A DNA stretch of 64,000 bases from CAVQBP01 sp963740945 (GTDB taxonomy: Bacteria; Bacteroidota; Ignavibacteria; Ignavibacteriales; Ignavibacteriaceae), in contig CAVUGE010000044.1 in assembly GCA_963740945.1 (NCBI GenBank), positions 57,431 through 121,430 of the forward strand, in the 5' to 3' direction. Below are positions 50,774 through 60,683 of the stretch, one piece after another. The notes beneath the pieces were generated by a model. It ran no database searches and was not told the DNA's origin. It worked only from the letters and a program-made list of their open reading frames with translations. The position numbers were made by a program, and so were the translations under genes. Position 1 is the first letter of the stretch. Every line of letters begins with the position of its first letter.

Positions 50774-51133
50774 AGAAACCCTCCTTAATTGAATGTTGAT
50801 ATGGAAAATTATTTAAAATACGGGAACGTTCGTGGAATTGAGGTTAAAGTTAAAAAAGAAAACTGTTAATAACAATAAATTAAAAGGTTTGCTGTGGTAG
50901 TTGATAGGATTGCTGGGGCTTGGAGGCAGCGGGGTTCTAATTGTCGTTTGTAAATAATTAAAGGGCTGTCTCAAAACTCAAGATAGGCCACTCTGCAACT
51001 GTCTTCGACTGAAGCGGCTATGACAGGCAGTTTTAGTCAAAATTTTATTTTAGTCATTTCATGTGTGAGAGATTCCGGGTCACTATAGGGTAAATAAACC
51101 CGGAATACTTTTAAGGACCACCTGACTAATAAT
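50774..51133. other. Gap with IS-end-like sequence and a hairpin
   Basis: No gene. A GGGCTGTCTCAAAACTCAAG word (about 50966-50985) resembles terminal repeats of insertion sequences, but no transposase is present. ATTCCGGGT (51072-51080) pairs with ACCCGGAAT (51098-51106) as a 9-bp stem with a 17-nt loop. Confidence 0.45.
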
Positions 51134-51331
51134 CTATTTAGCTGTACTTAATTTGAATATAGCATATAGGGGACAAAAGCCTACAAGACCGGTCAATAAA
51201 AAGACTAGAGCGAATATACCCAAAACTATCGCTAATAAACCTGATATAACATTTGTAAAAATCAATACTGCAAATAAAACAGCTAATAAAACTCTGATTA
51301 TTTTATCTGCAGAGCCTATGTTTTTTTTCAT
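51134..51331 (-). CDS. DUF2892 two-helix membrane protein
   Basis: 65 residues. The start 'MKKNIGSADKIIRVLLAV' and the block 'TGLVGFCPLYAIFKLST' are diagnostic of DUF2892, as in the membrane part of YgaP. Two helices are predicted. The single Cys in 'GFCPLY' is conserved in the family. RBS AAGGAA precedes the ATG. Often found with rhodanese or thiol genes, but here it stands alone. Confidence 0.9.
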   Translation of the reverse strand: MKKNIGSADKIIRVLLAVLFAVLIFTNVISGLLAIVLGIFALVFLLTGLVGFCPLYAIFKLSTAK

Positions 51332-51486
51332 TATCTGATTCCTTTCTTAAATTATGTCAATTAGATTAAGACAAGTTAAAAAGGATTCAGTAAACCTAAA
51401 AGGCTAGTGTTATTAGGACAAGAAATCAGGTTAATAAAGGTTTAAAAACCCTCAGCAGGTATTGTTTACCCACAAAACGGATTAAG

Positions 51487-54318
51487 TTACTTTAATAAAA
51501 TCATTTTTCTTGTATATTTATAGGAGCCTTCATCATAAGCAGCCTCTAAGGTATAAAAATACACTCCGCTGCTTATGTTAGGAGCACTAAAATTGATTTC
51601 ATGAATACCTGCGTTTTGTCTACCAACGAACAAGTCTTTTATCTTCCTTCCCAGAGCATCATATAAAATCAGTTTTACTAAACTTTCTTTAGCCAGTGAG
51701 TATTTAATAACAGTGGAGGGGTTGAAGGGGTTCGGATAGTTTTGAAATAAACTAAAAGATAATGGAAGACTTTCATGTGATTCTACAGAAGTTAAAAGTT
51801 TAGAATTAGTAGGGAAAAATATATTATCCAGCCAAATTCCATTGGTAGTATTTGATGAAACTTCAGTGCCGTGATAAATCCACATTAAGGTGTGTATACC
51901 TGCAGGAACAGGGTGGGTTACAAAGGTCCAGTCGCTATATTGAGAATAGAAACCATATGCAGTACTATCAATAAGAAAAACAAGGATGCCCGTAGATGTA
52001 TTGGATTTAACGGCAAATGCTATTATGCTATCAGAAGGTAAATCAATGGTCATTTCTAATGTAGATGACCCAAAGTTTCCCGGCTGCAGGGAAAAATTTC
52101 CTGTTTGAGCTGTTTTATTTGTTATAGTCCATGGAGCATCTCCATAAGTCTTCCAATTAAAAAGATCATTTAGATTATTATGTTCAAAAGTCTCAGTAAA
52201 TTTATCAGCAACAACTGCATAAGATGTAGCTGCAGGCTTTAGATTTCTTATAGAACCAGTGGAATCATTGAGAGTAACGTCAAGGTTTAGTGAGTAAAAG
52301 CCTCTTTGTAAAGGAGTTAAACTTGCATCTGCACCATTAGGCATGAACTGAGCTGCGTTGGGGTTTGGTGAATTTAGAATCCATGAAAAGTCTGTAGAGA
52401 AATGACCAACAGAAGGAGCGGAAAGGCTTGCAGAAAAATTAACCTTTTCATTGATTTTTGCATCTACTGATTTAGGTTCAATATCGGCTACAAAAAGCTG
52501 ATCGGGAATATAGGAGGATGAAGCGGAGTCATTAAGATTGTATAACATTTTAGGAAAGTCAAACGTCTGGCTAATGTCTACGCCGGCATTAATTAATAAT
52601 GAGTCAGCAGCCGAATCAAAAGGAGCAGCATTATCGGTAATTTTCCATATTGCTTCCTGGGCAAAAGAGTAATCAAATAAATTACAGTAATACCCAAGAG
52701 AATCTATATAGTGAAGGAGTTTAAGAAGAGGCGGAGCTGATTTTATTCCATTCCATGTATTAAGGGGAGGGGCCACAGCTAGTTTCATGGCAGGATCGGG
52801 AGGCAGTGCGAAGTGATCAATACAAGCAGCATATATACCATTTAAAGTTTCTGATTCACCTAATTTTAGAAATAAATCTCCAAGATGCGTTACTGTAAAA
52901 TTCTGAAACAGATTATCGGTATTTATTAATATATCACCGGGATTAATATTTATAATCAAACCTGCTTGAGCAGCAATTTTATCAATATCTGACTGCAATG
53001 GAGGCTTGTCTATATCCCCCATTAAATCATCTATATGATTATCAACAGCAATTCCAATCAGACTTGCTTTTTCAATAATTTTTTTATCATAATTTATATC
53101 GTCTTTAGGATGCCTAGAATGAAATAAGTTCAAGAAATCATCACTATTCAAAGTTGTACCATCCTTTGAATTTTTCCAGCTTCCATCAGGCTGCTTACTC
53201 CAATCGGTATACTGATCAGCAAGACCTAATAAATGTCCCACTTCATGACCAAATACACCTGGCCGATTATCGGAGGGGAACCATTTTCCTCCGGTGGTAA
53301 TATCTGCATTTGGAGTTCCAACGCTATTGCAATAAGACCTTCCATCTCCGCAAGCGAGTTCAATATCATCAAAGCCTGGAGTACCGGGAGGTGCAGCAGC
53401 ACCGGGATGGGAAACGACACTTATATCCATTTGAATTTTTTTCCCATTACTTGTCATAACACCATTCCATTTGTTATAAATATCTTTGACAACCTTTAAT
53501 TCATTTGCATCATTGTCACAAGCTCCATAAAATTCAAGGTGCAGCTTAATGTCAACAGTCTTACTTGATGGGGTAAAATCAGGAGAATAATCACCTGTAA
53601 TGGAGACGTCATCGCCATAATAACCGTCACCTTTAGCCTGAAGAGAAGCGGTTCCATTCATAACGGCTTCAAAGAGGGACTCTTCGTAGCCTATTTCAAC
53701 AGGAGGATGAGGAACCGGTATAGTTTCTTGTGCCGAATTAACAGAATTATTTTTCGTAAGTAAACCAGCGAGACTCGCTTTCGAAAGATTTTTTTTATCA
53801 ATTGAAAAAGAAGACCCAAAAGTTGAATTACAAGGGTCTTGCGGAATAATGTTTAGCTTCTCAGGCGGAGTATAATTTAAATTATAATCCGCAGGAACAT
53901 TTGCATTTATAGCAGTAATTATATCCTGTATTTCCTGTTGTTTAATGTTTTTAATAAGGATCTGTTTAGTTATTCCATTTGCCGTTATTGTGAATATAGC
54001 ATGCGAACCATCTTGAACCGTATCATCAATGTAGGTATTGTTTAGAGAAAAGAAATTAGTATTTTGAACTGCCTGCCAGATTTGCTGTAAATTTGCGGTA
54101 CTTATATTGAAAGTTGTATCGATTAAAATTTGCGGTGGTTCTCCGTTTATTTTAACATATTCGGCAGTTCCATCTGCAAGGAGTGTAATTGATTCAGAAA
54201 CCGACCATGGAGCAGTACCGCCTGTTGTGGCCACAAGCTTGAAATCAGCAGGGGGATTTTGAGCATAAATGATTTCAATAATAAACGAGATAAAAAATAA
54301 AAGTTTATAAAATGTCAT
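51487..54318 (-). CDS. T9SS-exported zinc-metalloprotease-like protein
   Basis: 943 residues. A signal peptide ends at 'EIIYAQ'. In the middle is 'GVFGHEVGHLLGLADQYTD', with H358-E359-x2-H362-x2-G365-x2-D368, the HExxHxxGxxD zinc motif of metzincin-type peptidases (Asp as third ligand, as in snapalysin-like enzymes). Ig-like and carbohydrate-binding-like strands fill about 600-830, and the T9SS sorting domain ('FQNYPNPFNPSTVIKYSL...GVYFYTLEA...MILLK') is residues about 850-943. It probably acts at the cell surface. Last gene of a three-gene cluster, 23 bases after the fibre-like gene. Confidence 0.85.
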   Translation of the reverse strand: MTFYKLLFFISFIIEIIYAQNPPADFKLVATTGGTAPWSVSESITLLADGTAEYVKINGEPPQILIDTTFNISTANLQQIWQAVQNTNFFSLNNTYIDDTVQDGSHAIFTITANGITKQILIKNIKQQEIQDIITAINANVPADYNLNYTPPEKLNIIPQDPCNSTFGSSFSIDKKNLSKASLAGLLTKNNSVNSAQETIPVPHPPVEIGYEESLFEAVMNGTASLQAKGDGYYGDDVSITGDYSPDFTPSSKTVDIKLHLEFYGACDNDANELKVVKDIYNKWNGVMTSNGKKIQMDISVVSHPGAAAPPGTPGFDDIELACGDGRSYCNSVGTPNADITTGGKWFPSDNRPGVFGHEVGHLLGLADQYTDWSKQPDGSWKNSKDGTTLNSDDFLNLFHSRHPKDDINYDKKIIEKASLIGIAVDNHIDDLMGDIDKPPLQSDIDKIAAQAGLIININPGDILINTDNLFQNFTVTHLGDLFLKLGESETLNGIYAACIDHFALPPDPAMKLAVAPPLNTWNGIKSAPPLLKLLHYIDSLGYYCNLFDYSFAQEAIWKITDNAAPFDSAADSLLINAGVDISQTFDFPKMLYNLNDSASSSYIPDQLFVADIEPKSVDAKINEKVNFSASLSAPSVGHFSTDFSWILNSPNPNAAQFMPNGADASLTPLQRGFYSLNLDVTLNDSTGSIRNLKPAATSYAVVADKFTETFEHNNLNDLFNWKTYGDAPWTITNKTAQTGNFSLQPGNFGSSTLEMTIDLPSDSIIAFAVKSNTSTGILVFLIDSTAYGFYSQYSDWTFVTHPVPAGIHTLMWIYHGTEVSSNTTNGIWLDNIFFPTNSKLLTSVESHESLPLSFSLFQNYPNPFNPSTVIKYSLAKESLVKLILYDALGRKIKDLFVGRQNAGIHEINFSAPNISSGVYFYTLEAAYDEGSYKYTRKMILLK

Positions 54319-54341
54319 ATTATTTCCCGGTTTTTTTATTC

Positions 54342-56021
54342 TTATTTATTCGTTTTGAATTTATTTAATTCAGGCAACGCAGCCGGTTTAACATAATTAA
54401 TAGTTTCATCTTTGGGCTGCCCAAATAATTCAGGCAATAAATATTTACCACGTTCATTAGCAGCTTTTTCCTGTTCTACGACCATTGGATTTACTTTTGC
54501 ATATGCGTCATTACGTACTCCAGTCACCTGCCAGGAAACTTCCACATTAGGTTTATCGGTTTTTATTATGAAACGGTTATTCTGAATTTTAGAATCTATA
54601 ATAGCTTGAGCAAACTGACCAATTACAGTTAATTGATAACAGTAGTCTTTATTTAGGGCTTGAAAATATGAAGGGAGGTCTACAATTGCGGAACCATTTG
54701 CATTGGTTGTTACCACACCATCATAGATATTTTTCATCTCAGGAGATTCAACAGAAGAATGAATTAAATATTTATTAGCAGGATCCAGGGGATGATCAAT
54801 CTTTAACCTAACATTATTGTAGGTGAGAGTACCACCAACTATATCGACATTACCATAGAAACGTCCAGCATAATCACCATTAAGAGCTTCTCCTTCTATT
54901 GCAATTCCACCAGCATCTGTAAAGCCCAACACACCGATATTATTTAACGATTTTCCGGTGGAAACACCAAGAACACCTGCGGTGACCCCGTTATAGTTAT
55001 ATCCTAAGATCCCGTAATTACCGGAATTATTATTTTGACCAATTGCACCATATTCATTAGAAGCCAGGGCACCGAACGTTCGATCATCTACGGAACTTGA
55101 GTTGAAAGCTTCAAGAGCATAGCTTGATGGGTTGTAAGTTCGTGCACGAATACCTGATGCATTATTGCTTTGTCCAGATACCCCAACAGAATTGTTGCTG
55201 CCACCATATATTCCATTGTTGTCGATGCTTGCACCCAAAACTCCTACGCCTTTCGGGCTATGACCATAAACACCATAAGAATCATTACTTTCTCCGTAAA
55301 TGCCTACCCCTTCAGATTTACCATAGATACCATAACCATAACCGGAGTTTACAGCTGATATCAGATAATCATCTGATGAACCGTTAAGTTTAAAAGGTAT
55401 CTGGACATTTATATTTACTGCCGGTCCATTAGGATTAGTAATATTTAAAGTACTATCTGAATTATTAATACTTTGTATCCCGGTATTATTTCCTCCACTA
55501 CTTGAGATAGTTATTTCATTACCATTTGTATTTATAGTTGTACCGCCACTCCCTTTTAAGGATACATCATTTTTTATCCCGTTGATACTTTTAACTACTT
55601 TACCAATACCTATATTAAAATCTTTTGCGTATTCAGCCGTATCTGAATTTATGGAAGATATGCTGTAGCCGACGGAAGTAAGAGCTATTCTTGGAGATAA
55701 TTCAGTTTCATTTTCTATTTGAATACTAAGCCAGTAGGGTTTATCAAATGTTATATCGCTGCCGAAAGGAGATTGATCGCCTAGATTTGTGCTAAAAAGT
55801 CCTTTCTTTACAAATAATTTTTTAGATTCGCTCCAAAGGGCACTTCCATTATTTATAGATTCATATAAACGAAAGGTAAAATTATATTCTCCATTTGGTT
55901 TAACATTTCCAGTTGTATCAGTTAATATTCCTTGATAAGAGATCTGCTTCGGTACTTGAGAGAACGCTGCGGTTGAAATCAAGATAATTAAGAGCAAAAA
56001 TGAAACAAAAAAAGTTCTCAT
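54342..56021 (-). CDS. Exported fibre-like protein with glycine-rich repeats
   Basis: 559 residues with a signal peptide ('ISTAAFSQ'). The N-terminal part ('QISYQGILTDTTGNVKPNGEYNFTFRLYES') is common in Bacteroidota secreted proteins. Residues about 225-400 are a chain of short repeats of the form YGIYGxS...GVGVLGxS, resembling phage tail-fibre beta-helices. The C-terminal part ('IDHPLDPANKYLIHSSVESPEMKNIYDGVVTT' shortened) matches a widespread domain with 'YQLTVIGQFAQAIIDS', possibly self-processing or anchoring. No clear T9SS domain. Middle gene of the cluster, 34 and 23 bases from its neighbours. Confidence 0.75.
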   Translation of the reverse strand: MRTFFVSFLLLIILISTAAFSQVPKQISYQGILTDTTGNVKPNGEYNFTFRLYESINNGSALWSESKKLFVKKGLFSTNLGDQSPFGSDITFDKPYWLSIQIENETELSPRIALTSVGYSISSINSDTAEYAKDFNIGIGKVVKSINGIKNDVSLKGSGGTTINTNGNEITISSSGGNNTGIQSINNSDSTLNITNPNGPAVNINVQIPFKLNGSSDDYLISAVNSGYGYGIYGKSEGVGIYGESNDSYGVYGHSPKGVGVLGASIDNNGIYGGSNNSVGVSGQSNNASGIRARTYNPSSYALEAFNSSSVDDRTFGALASNEYGAIGQNNNSGNYGILGYNYNGVTAGVLGVSTGKSLNNIGVLGFTDAGGIAIEGEALNGDYAGRFYGNVDIVGGTLTYNNVRLKIDHPLDPANKYLIHSSVESPEMKNIYDGVVTTNANGSAIVDLPSYFQALNKDYCYQLTVIGQFAQAIIDSKIQNNRFIIKTDKPNVEVSWQVTGVRNDAYAKVNPMVVEQEKAANERGKYLLPELFGQPKDETINYVKPAALPELNKFKTNK

Positions 56022-56055
56022 ACATTCCTCTATCTAGTAGATGATTTTAAAACTT

Positions 56056-56685
56056 TTATTTTAATAAGATCATTTTCTTAAAACTTGTGAATTTATTATT
56101 GTCAATACCCAAGGCATTAAGACTGTAGAAGTAAATCCCGCTGCTGACTTTCGCATTAAACTCATTTTCTCCGTTCCATTGAACAGTAATATTGCCCGCA
56201 GGGTGAACTTCTTCCAATAATGTTTTTATTCTTCTTCCAAGCAGATCGTAAATAATAATTTTAACAATACTTTGTTCAGGTAATGAGAACTTTATATTTG
56301 TTGAGGGGTTAAAGGGGTTCGGATAATTCTGATATAATTCAAAAGAAGAAGGGATGTTTGAATCTTCATTATTTTTGCCGGTTATAATTATGGAAAAGAT
56401 AGTATTTGAGAAAAAACCGCTGGAAATAATGCTGCCTGTATTTGCACCAGTACCTGCCAGTTGGTCGCCAATATTTGATTTTAATATAGAATTAGTTGAT
56501 ACTGATTCGCCAAATCCTGATGAGAATGATGACCATGAAACCTGACTGTTTTGTGCCGATAGTTGAAAATAAAAAAGAAGTGAAGCGAATATTATCTTAT
56601 AAATAGAAGTGTAAACAGCATAGTTATTATCCAATGGTTTATTTGAGATAATTTTTCTCATTTTTTCCATTAATTTTTTGTTCAA
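56056..56685 (-). CDS. Short exported T9SS cargo protein
   Basis: 209 residues. After an N-terminal basic stretch and hydrophobic signal ('IIFASLLFYFQLSAQN') a short linker of about 70 residues ('SWSSFSSGFGESVSTNSILKSNIGDQ') leads to a complete T9SS C-terminal domain: 'FELYQNYPNPFNPSTNIKFSL' to 'FKKMILLK' (about 117-209). The 'FSSGFGES' unit resembles a small structural domain found repeatedly with fibre-like partners. First gene of the cluster with 54342 and 51487 on the same strand. Confidence 0.8.
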   Translation of the reverse strand: MNKKLMEKMRKIISNKPLDNNYAVYTSIYKIIFASLLFYFQLSAQNSQVSWSSFSSGFGESVSTNSILKSNIGDQLAGTGANTGSIISSGFFSNTIFSIIITGKNNEDSNIPSSFELYQNYPNPFNPSTNIKFSLPEQSIVKIIIYDLLGRRIKTLLEEVHPAGNITVQWNGENEFNAKVSSGIYFYSLNALGIDNNKFTSFKKMILLK

Positions 56686-57436
56686 ATATAATTTACATGA
56701 ACTTAAAATTATTTTAATGAAACGAAACCAGACAGTATAAATGTTATCTAGCTGAGCGAACTGTATTTAGTTATAATAGAATTGATAAAAAAGAAAGATA
56801 ATGCTGTACCGTTTCTTTTTCAAAACTATAATGAATATTTAGAACACCTAAAAAGGATATAAAGAAACACTGATAAGAGCTAATGGAAACGAACCAAAGG
56901 AATGCAATACTAGAATAACAACTTATAAATAAACCAGCGAGAACGTGCTATTAATATTTTAAACTCAATACAAATATTTTAATTAATTATAGAGAATAAG
57001 AGATTATTTAGATGTGTTTATGATCACTATTCCATTCAATAAAAATGAGAGGATTGATTTGGTTTATTAGGTTTGGGTATGAAATATAAGGTCAAAGAAA
57101 TAATGCGGGGAGAGGAGTTTATTTTAAGGCGGGGTAAGTATTGGATTAGTAAAAAATATAGGCGCAGAAGTAAAAAAATGGCCGTAAACCTACGCTATTT
57201 CGTATGGTATTTTTAGAGTTGAGGAATAAACAAATAGGGACGGGATGAAATGGAGTTCGATAATAGAATCGAGGAGTTCAAAATACAGATTGAGATTCAG
57301 ACTCTGGGCCGGAATAACAAAAGCAAACATTCCGGCCTGAGGAGAGATGGGATGAATGTCGGCGGCATTATTAATTTGTAATTTTAACTGAATAAAATTA
57401 AGTTATGAGTATTGAATAGAATTAGAGGGTGAGAAT
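56686..57436. other. Gene-free stretch with one hairpin
   Basis: About 750 bases with no supported gene. GGCCGGAAT (57307-57315) and ATTCCGGCC (57329-57337) form a perfect 9-bp stem with a 13-nt loop but no T run. The remaining DNA is AT-rich with scattered GGAG words near 57230-57300. Confidence 0.65.
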
Positions 57437-59266
57437 TTGTTTTTTAAACGGGCTGCAGCGGGGATTCTTTTCATTTTAATTTTTATTCTGCTTTATTATA
57501 CATCGTATCCTTCAATCGGCTGGTGGGACAGCGGAATTTACGCTTCAAATGCGTTCAACCTAAGCATACCGGATCCGGGAGGTTCAATACTTTATGTTTT
57601 ATTAGGACGGGTATTTGTCGTTATATTCTTTTTCCTACCTGCAATAAAAGCAGTAACACTTGTAAATATAATTTCGGCATGTTTTGCTTCAGTCTTTGCT
57701 TATTACACTTTGATAATAATCATAGATAATCTACCTATACAATTCCCTGAAACGGGAAAAATCTTAACTTCATTTTTTACAGGACTCTCGCTCCCCTTTT
57801 TATACAGTATATGGACCGAATCAATTACATCGAGAATATATGTTGCGGGTTTGTTATTAACCAGCATTATTGTTTATTGTTCGGTTAAGATTTGGTTTTC
57901 CGAAGATGAGGCGGAAAAGAGAAGGCTGATTTTTTTAACCGTGTTTATTCTTGGAATAGATTATACAGCACATCGTTTGAATACACCTTTCTATCCTGTT
58001 GTTATATTATTATTAATTTTTCCTTTAAGAAAAGAATTAAAAATATTCCGGTTCTGGTTCATTTTAGCAGGTCTATATTTATTAGGATTTTCATTAAACC
58101 TCTTCATATTAATTCGCTCGCCGCTTCATCCACCTTTTGCAATGGATGATATTCAAAATATCTCTCAATTATTTGCATGGATAGATATGAAACGGTACGG
58201 TGAATCAAACTTCTCGATAATTTTTAACCGTAGAGGGCCATTCTGGAGTTATCAAATAAATCATATGTATTTCCGATATTTCGGATGGAACTTTTTAGGT
58301 ACTCAAGGCAACGGGACAATATTCAATCAGATTTATTTTTCTTATATACCGTTTTTATTGGGAATAACGGGTTTTATATATTCTTTAATTAAAAAGTTTA
58401 AGATATGGGTATTAATATTCGCAGCATTCTTTTTCTTTTCATTTGGGTTAGTTGTTTATTCGAATATCCAGGAAGGCTTTGAGTTTATCAGAGAAATTGA
58501 CCGTCTTTTCATTCCTTCATTTTTTGTTTTTATACTTTGGATTGGAATAGGGTTGTACTTTCTGATGAGTCTGGTTAATAACCTATTACGGAAAATAATC
58601 CTTACACAGAAAAGTTCAATAATTATTTTTTCATTACTTGGATTTTTAATTCTACCTTTAAATGTTATTGTTACTAATTGGTTCAAATGTGATAGAAGCG
58701 GATACTACTTCCCGAATGACTTTGCTTATAATTTGCTTGCCGGATGTGGTAAAAATGCTATATTATTTACTAATGGAGACAATGATACTTTTCCATTGAT
58801 GTATTTGCAGAGTGTTGAAGGTGTTCGTAATGAAGTTGCTGTAATTAATTTGGGCCTTTTAAACACAAATTATTATGTGGAGCAATTACAACAGACTTAT
58901 CGTTTATTCCCGGCTAATTCAGATGTACTTAACGCAAATAAATTTCGACCTTCCCGTATTGATTCGTCCATATCGATAAAAATTGCATTCAGAGATCCAT
59001 TATTAAAGGAAAAGGAAGATACCCTAACAGTAAAATACCAGGGACGGAATTTTGGAAAGATAAAAGGATTGTTAGGGCAGGATAAGGCATTAATCGAATT
59101 GCTTGAAACGAACAGTCGTGAAAGACCGGTTTACTTTGCAATTTCAGTTGATACAAGCAGCATGTTAGGATTATCCGGGTATTTAAGGACTGCAGGAATG
59201 ATCCGACAATTAGTAGCCATTAAAGGGGATTCGATTTTGCCGCAACAATTGGAAGACAATCCTTAA
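57437..59266 (+). CDS. DUF2723 membrane glycosyltransferase-like protein, C-terminus frameshifted off
   Basis: 609 residues from TTG 57437 behind GAGGGTGAG. The N-terminal 'GWWDSGIYASNAFNLSIPDPGGSILYVLLGR' (shortened) is the DUF2723 signature, a family related to protein O-mannosyltransferases, with about ten helices. A periplasmic part begins near 430 ('NGDNDTFPLMYLQSVEGVRNEVAVINLGLLNTNYYVEQL' shortened). The frame stops at 59266 and the expected family C-terminus continues downstream in other frames, so the gene is probably inactivated or recently broken. Confidence 0.85.
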   Translation: MFFKRAAAGILFILIFILLYYTSYPSIGWWDSGIYASNAFNLSIPDPGGSILYVLLGRVFVVIFFFLPAIKAVTLVNIISACFASVFAYYTLIIIIDNLPIQFPETGKILTSFFTGLSLPFLYSIWTESITSRIYVAGLLLTSIIVYCSVKIWFSEDEAEKRRLIFLTVFILGIDYTAHRLNTPFYPVVILLLIFPLRKELKIFRFWFILAGLYLLGFSLNLFILIRSPLHPPFAMDDIQNISQLFAWIDMKRYGESNFSIIFNRRGPFWSYQINHMYFRYFGWNFLGTQGNGTIFNQIYFSYIPFLLGITGFIYSLIKKFKIWVLIFAAFFFFSFGLVVYSNIQEGFEFIREIDRLFIPSFFVFILWIGIGLYFLMSLVNNLLRKIILTQKSSIIIFSLLGFLILPLNVIVTNWFKCDRSGYYFPNDFAYNLLAGCGKNAILFTNGDNDTFPLMYLQSVEGVRNEVAVINLGLLNTNYYVEQLQQTYRLFPANSDVLNANKFRPSRIDSSISIKIAFRDPLLKEKEDTLTVKYQGRNFGKIKGLLGQDKALIELLETNSRERPVYFAISVDTSSMLGLSGYLRTAGMIRQLVAIKGDSILPQQLEDNP

Positions 59267-59268
59267 AA

Positions 59269-59505
59269 AGTATAGATATAGGAATTTTAACAATCCGAGT
59301 GTTTATACGGATAAGACAGTAAATAATTTATTTAATAATTACAGGCATTTATTCATTCAATTATCGCAGGTATTATTTGAATAATGGAAATAGAGAAAAA
59401 GCGAAGGAAATTTTTGATGTTATGCAGGCAAAATTGCCGGAATGGAGGTTTAGTGAGAAACAGAATAGGTTTGTATTGGATTTTGAGGAGGAATTGAGAG
59501 AATAG
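59269..59505 (+). pseudogene. Out-of-frame C-terminus of the DUF2723 gene
   Basis: After the stop at 59266, the +1 frame reads 'KKYRYRNFNNPSVYTDKTVNNLFNNYRHLF' (cited in parts) and a further shift near 59375 gives 'YYLNNGNREKAKEIFDVMQAKLPEWRF', ending at TAG 59505. Both match the usual DUF2723 tail (NPxVY...; a helix with GDxxxA; a final LPEW). At least two frameshifts are needed to restore it. Confidence 0.75.
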
Positions 59506-59630
59506 AAGCTTAACCATTTAAAGCAGCTTCAAAGGGAGATTTCTCAGCATCTATTATTAACGTTTCTTTTGCCGGATAAACAAAATATATTAGACTAATC
59601 TTCACATTTTGTTTAAGTTTCTAAGTAAAA

Positions 59631-60683
59631 ATGTTTTTAACTAGAAACTATAAATTAAAGAACGTTACATACTTTTGGGTTATTGGAACTATTGCAGGGG
59701 CAGCAATCGGGTTTCTACTCCAGGAAATTGATAAAATTGATAATTTCCGTCCAACCTTCAACGGATTGTTAATAGGGTTTTTTGTCGGAGTTGCAATCGG
59801 ATTTTGCGAGGAGTTTCTATTTCTCGGCAGGTTCAGAAGCAAAACATATCTGTTCCTTTTATTATTCCGGAGTTTAGTTTATTCATTTGTCTTTGCCTTT
59901 TTTTTACTATTTGTAAATTCTACAACGAAATTCTTGACAAAGAATTTAACAATTTCCGGTGCCCTTAACTCTGCTCTTTTCGAGGAAAATTATTTTCGAG
60001 ATCTAATTATCATCATTATAATTTCTTCTGTATTAATTGCACTTATACAGATAAGAAGACTGCACAGGCCCGGTGATTTAATTAAATATGTAGCAGGGAA
60101 ATATCACCGACCTGAAGAAGTTGACAGAATATTTCTTTTCATAGATTTGAAATCATCTACTTCAATTGCCGAAAAGCTTGGGAATCTGCGTTATAGCGAA
60201 TTTTTAATTGATTACTTTGCAGAGATGACCGATGCAATATTAATGTCGAAAGCCGAAGTATACCAGTATATAGGGGATGAAATAGTTCTTACATGGTCAT
60301 TTGCAGAAGGGATTAAAGATGCAAGATGTATCCATTGCTTTTATGATATAAGAAATTATATTGAATTAAATAAAAATGGATATCTGAGAAAGTATGATGT
60401 TTACCCTGAATTTAAAGCCGGGATGCATGCAGGTAATGTGTCAGTTACCTGGATAGGGACTATAAAAAAAGAGATTGTTTATCATGGGGATGTGTTAAAT
60501 ACAACAGCAAGATTACAGGAAAAGTGTAAAGATTATGGTCAGGATTTTTTAGTTAGTGAGTATATGCTGAAAAGCCTTAGACTGCCCGAATACCTTAAAA
60601 CAGAATATGTAGGAGAATATCAATTAAAGGGTAAAATGGAGAAAGTAAAAATATTCGGGCTTAAAGGGATTGTTGAGGAATGA
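59631..60683 (+). CDS. Membrane-anchored class III nucleotide cyclase
   Basis: 350 residues. Five or so helices in the first 140 residues anchor a cytoplasmic cyclase homology domain (about 165-330). The metal-binding aspartates are Asp172 ('FLFIDLKSSTSIAE') and Asp216 ('VYQYIGDEIVLTW'); the transition-state pair is Asn290 and Arg294 ('GDVLNTTARL'). The purine-selecting Lys of most class III cyclases is Gln212 here, as seen in a Bacteroidota subgroup, so whether it makes cAMP or cGMP is unclear. No paired receptor gene is adjacent. Confidence 0.87.
   Translation: MFLTRNYKLKNVTYFWVIGTIAGAAIGFLLQEIDKIDNFRPTFNGLLIGFFVGVAIGFCEEFLFLGRFRSKTYLFLLLFRSLVYSFVFAFFLLFVNSTTKFLTKNLTISGALNSALFEENYFRDLIIIIIISSVLIALIQIRRLHRPGDLIKYVAGKYHRPEEVDRIFLFIDLKSSTSIAEKLGNLRYSEFLIDYFAEMTDAILMSKAEVYQYIGDEIVLTWSFAEGIKDARCIHCFYDIRNYIELNKNGYLRKYDVYPEFKAGMHAGNVSVTWIGTIKKEIVYHGDVLNTTARLQEKCKDYGQDFLVSEYMLKSLRLPEYLKTEYVGEYQLKGKMEKVKIFGLKGIVEE

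Noticed and set aside
57307..57337. Hairpin GGCCGGAAT/ATTCCGGCC as a terminator
   Set aside because: No gene ends nearby and no T run follows on either strand; kept only as a hairpin.
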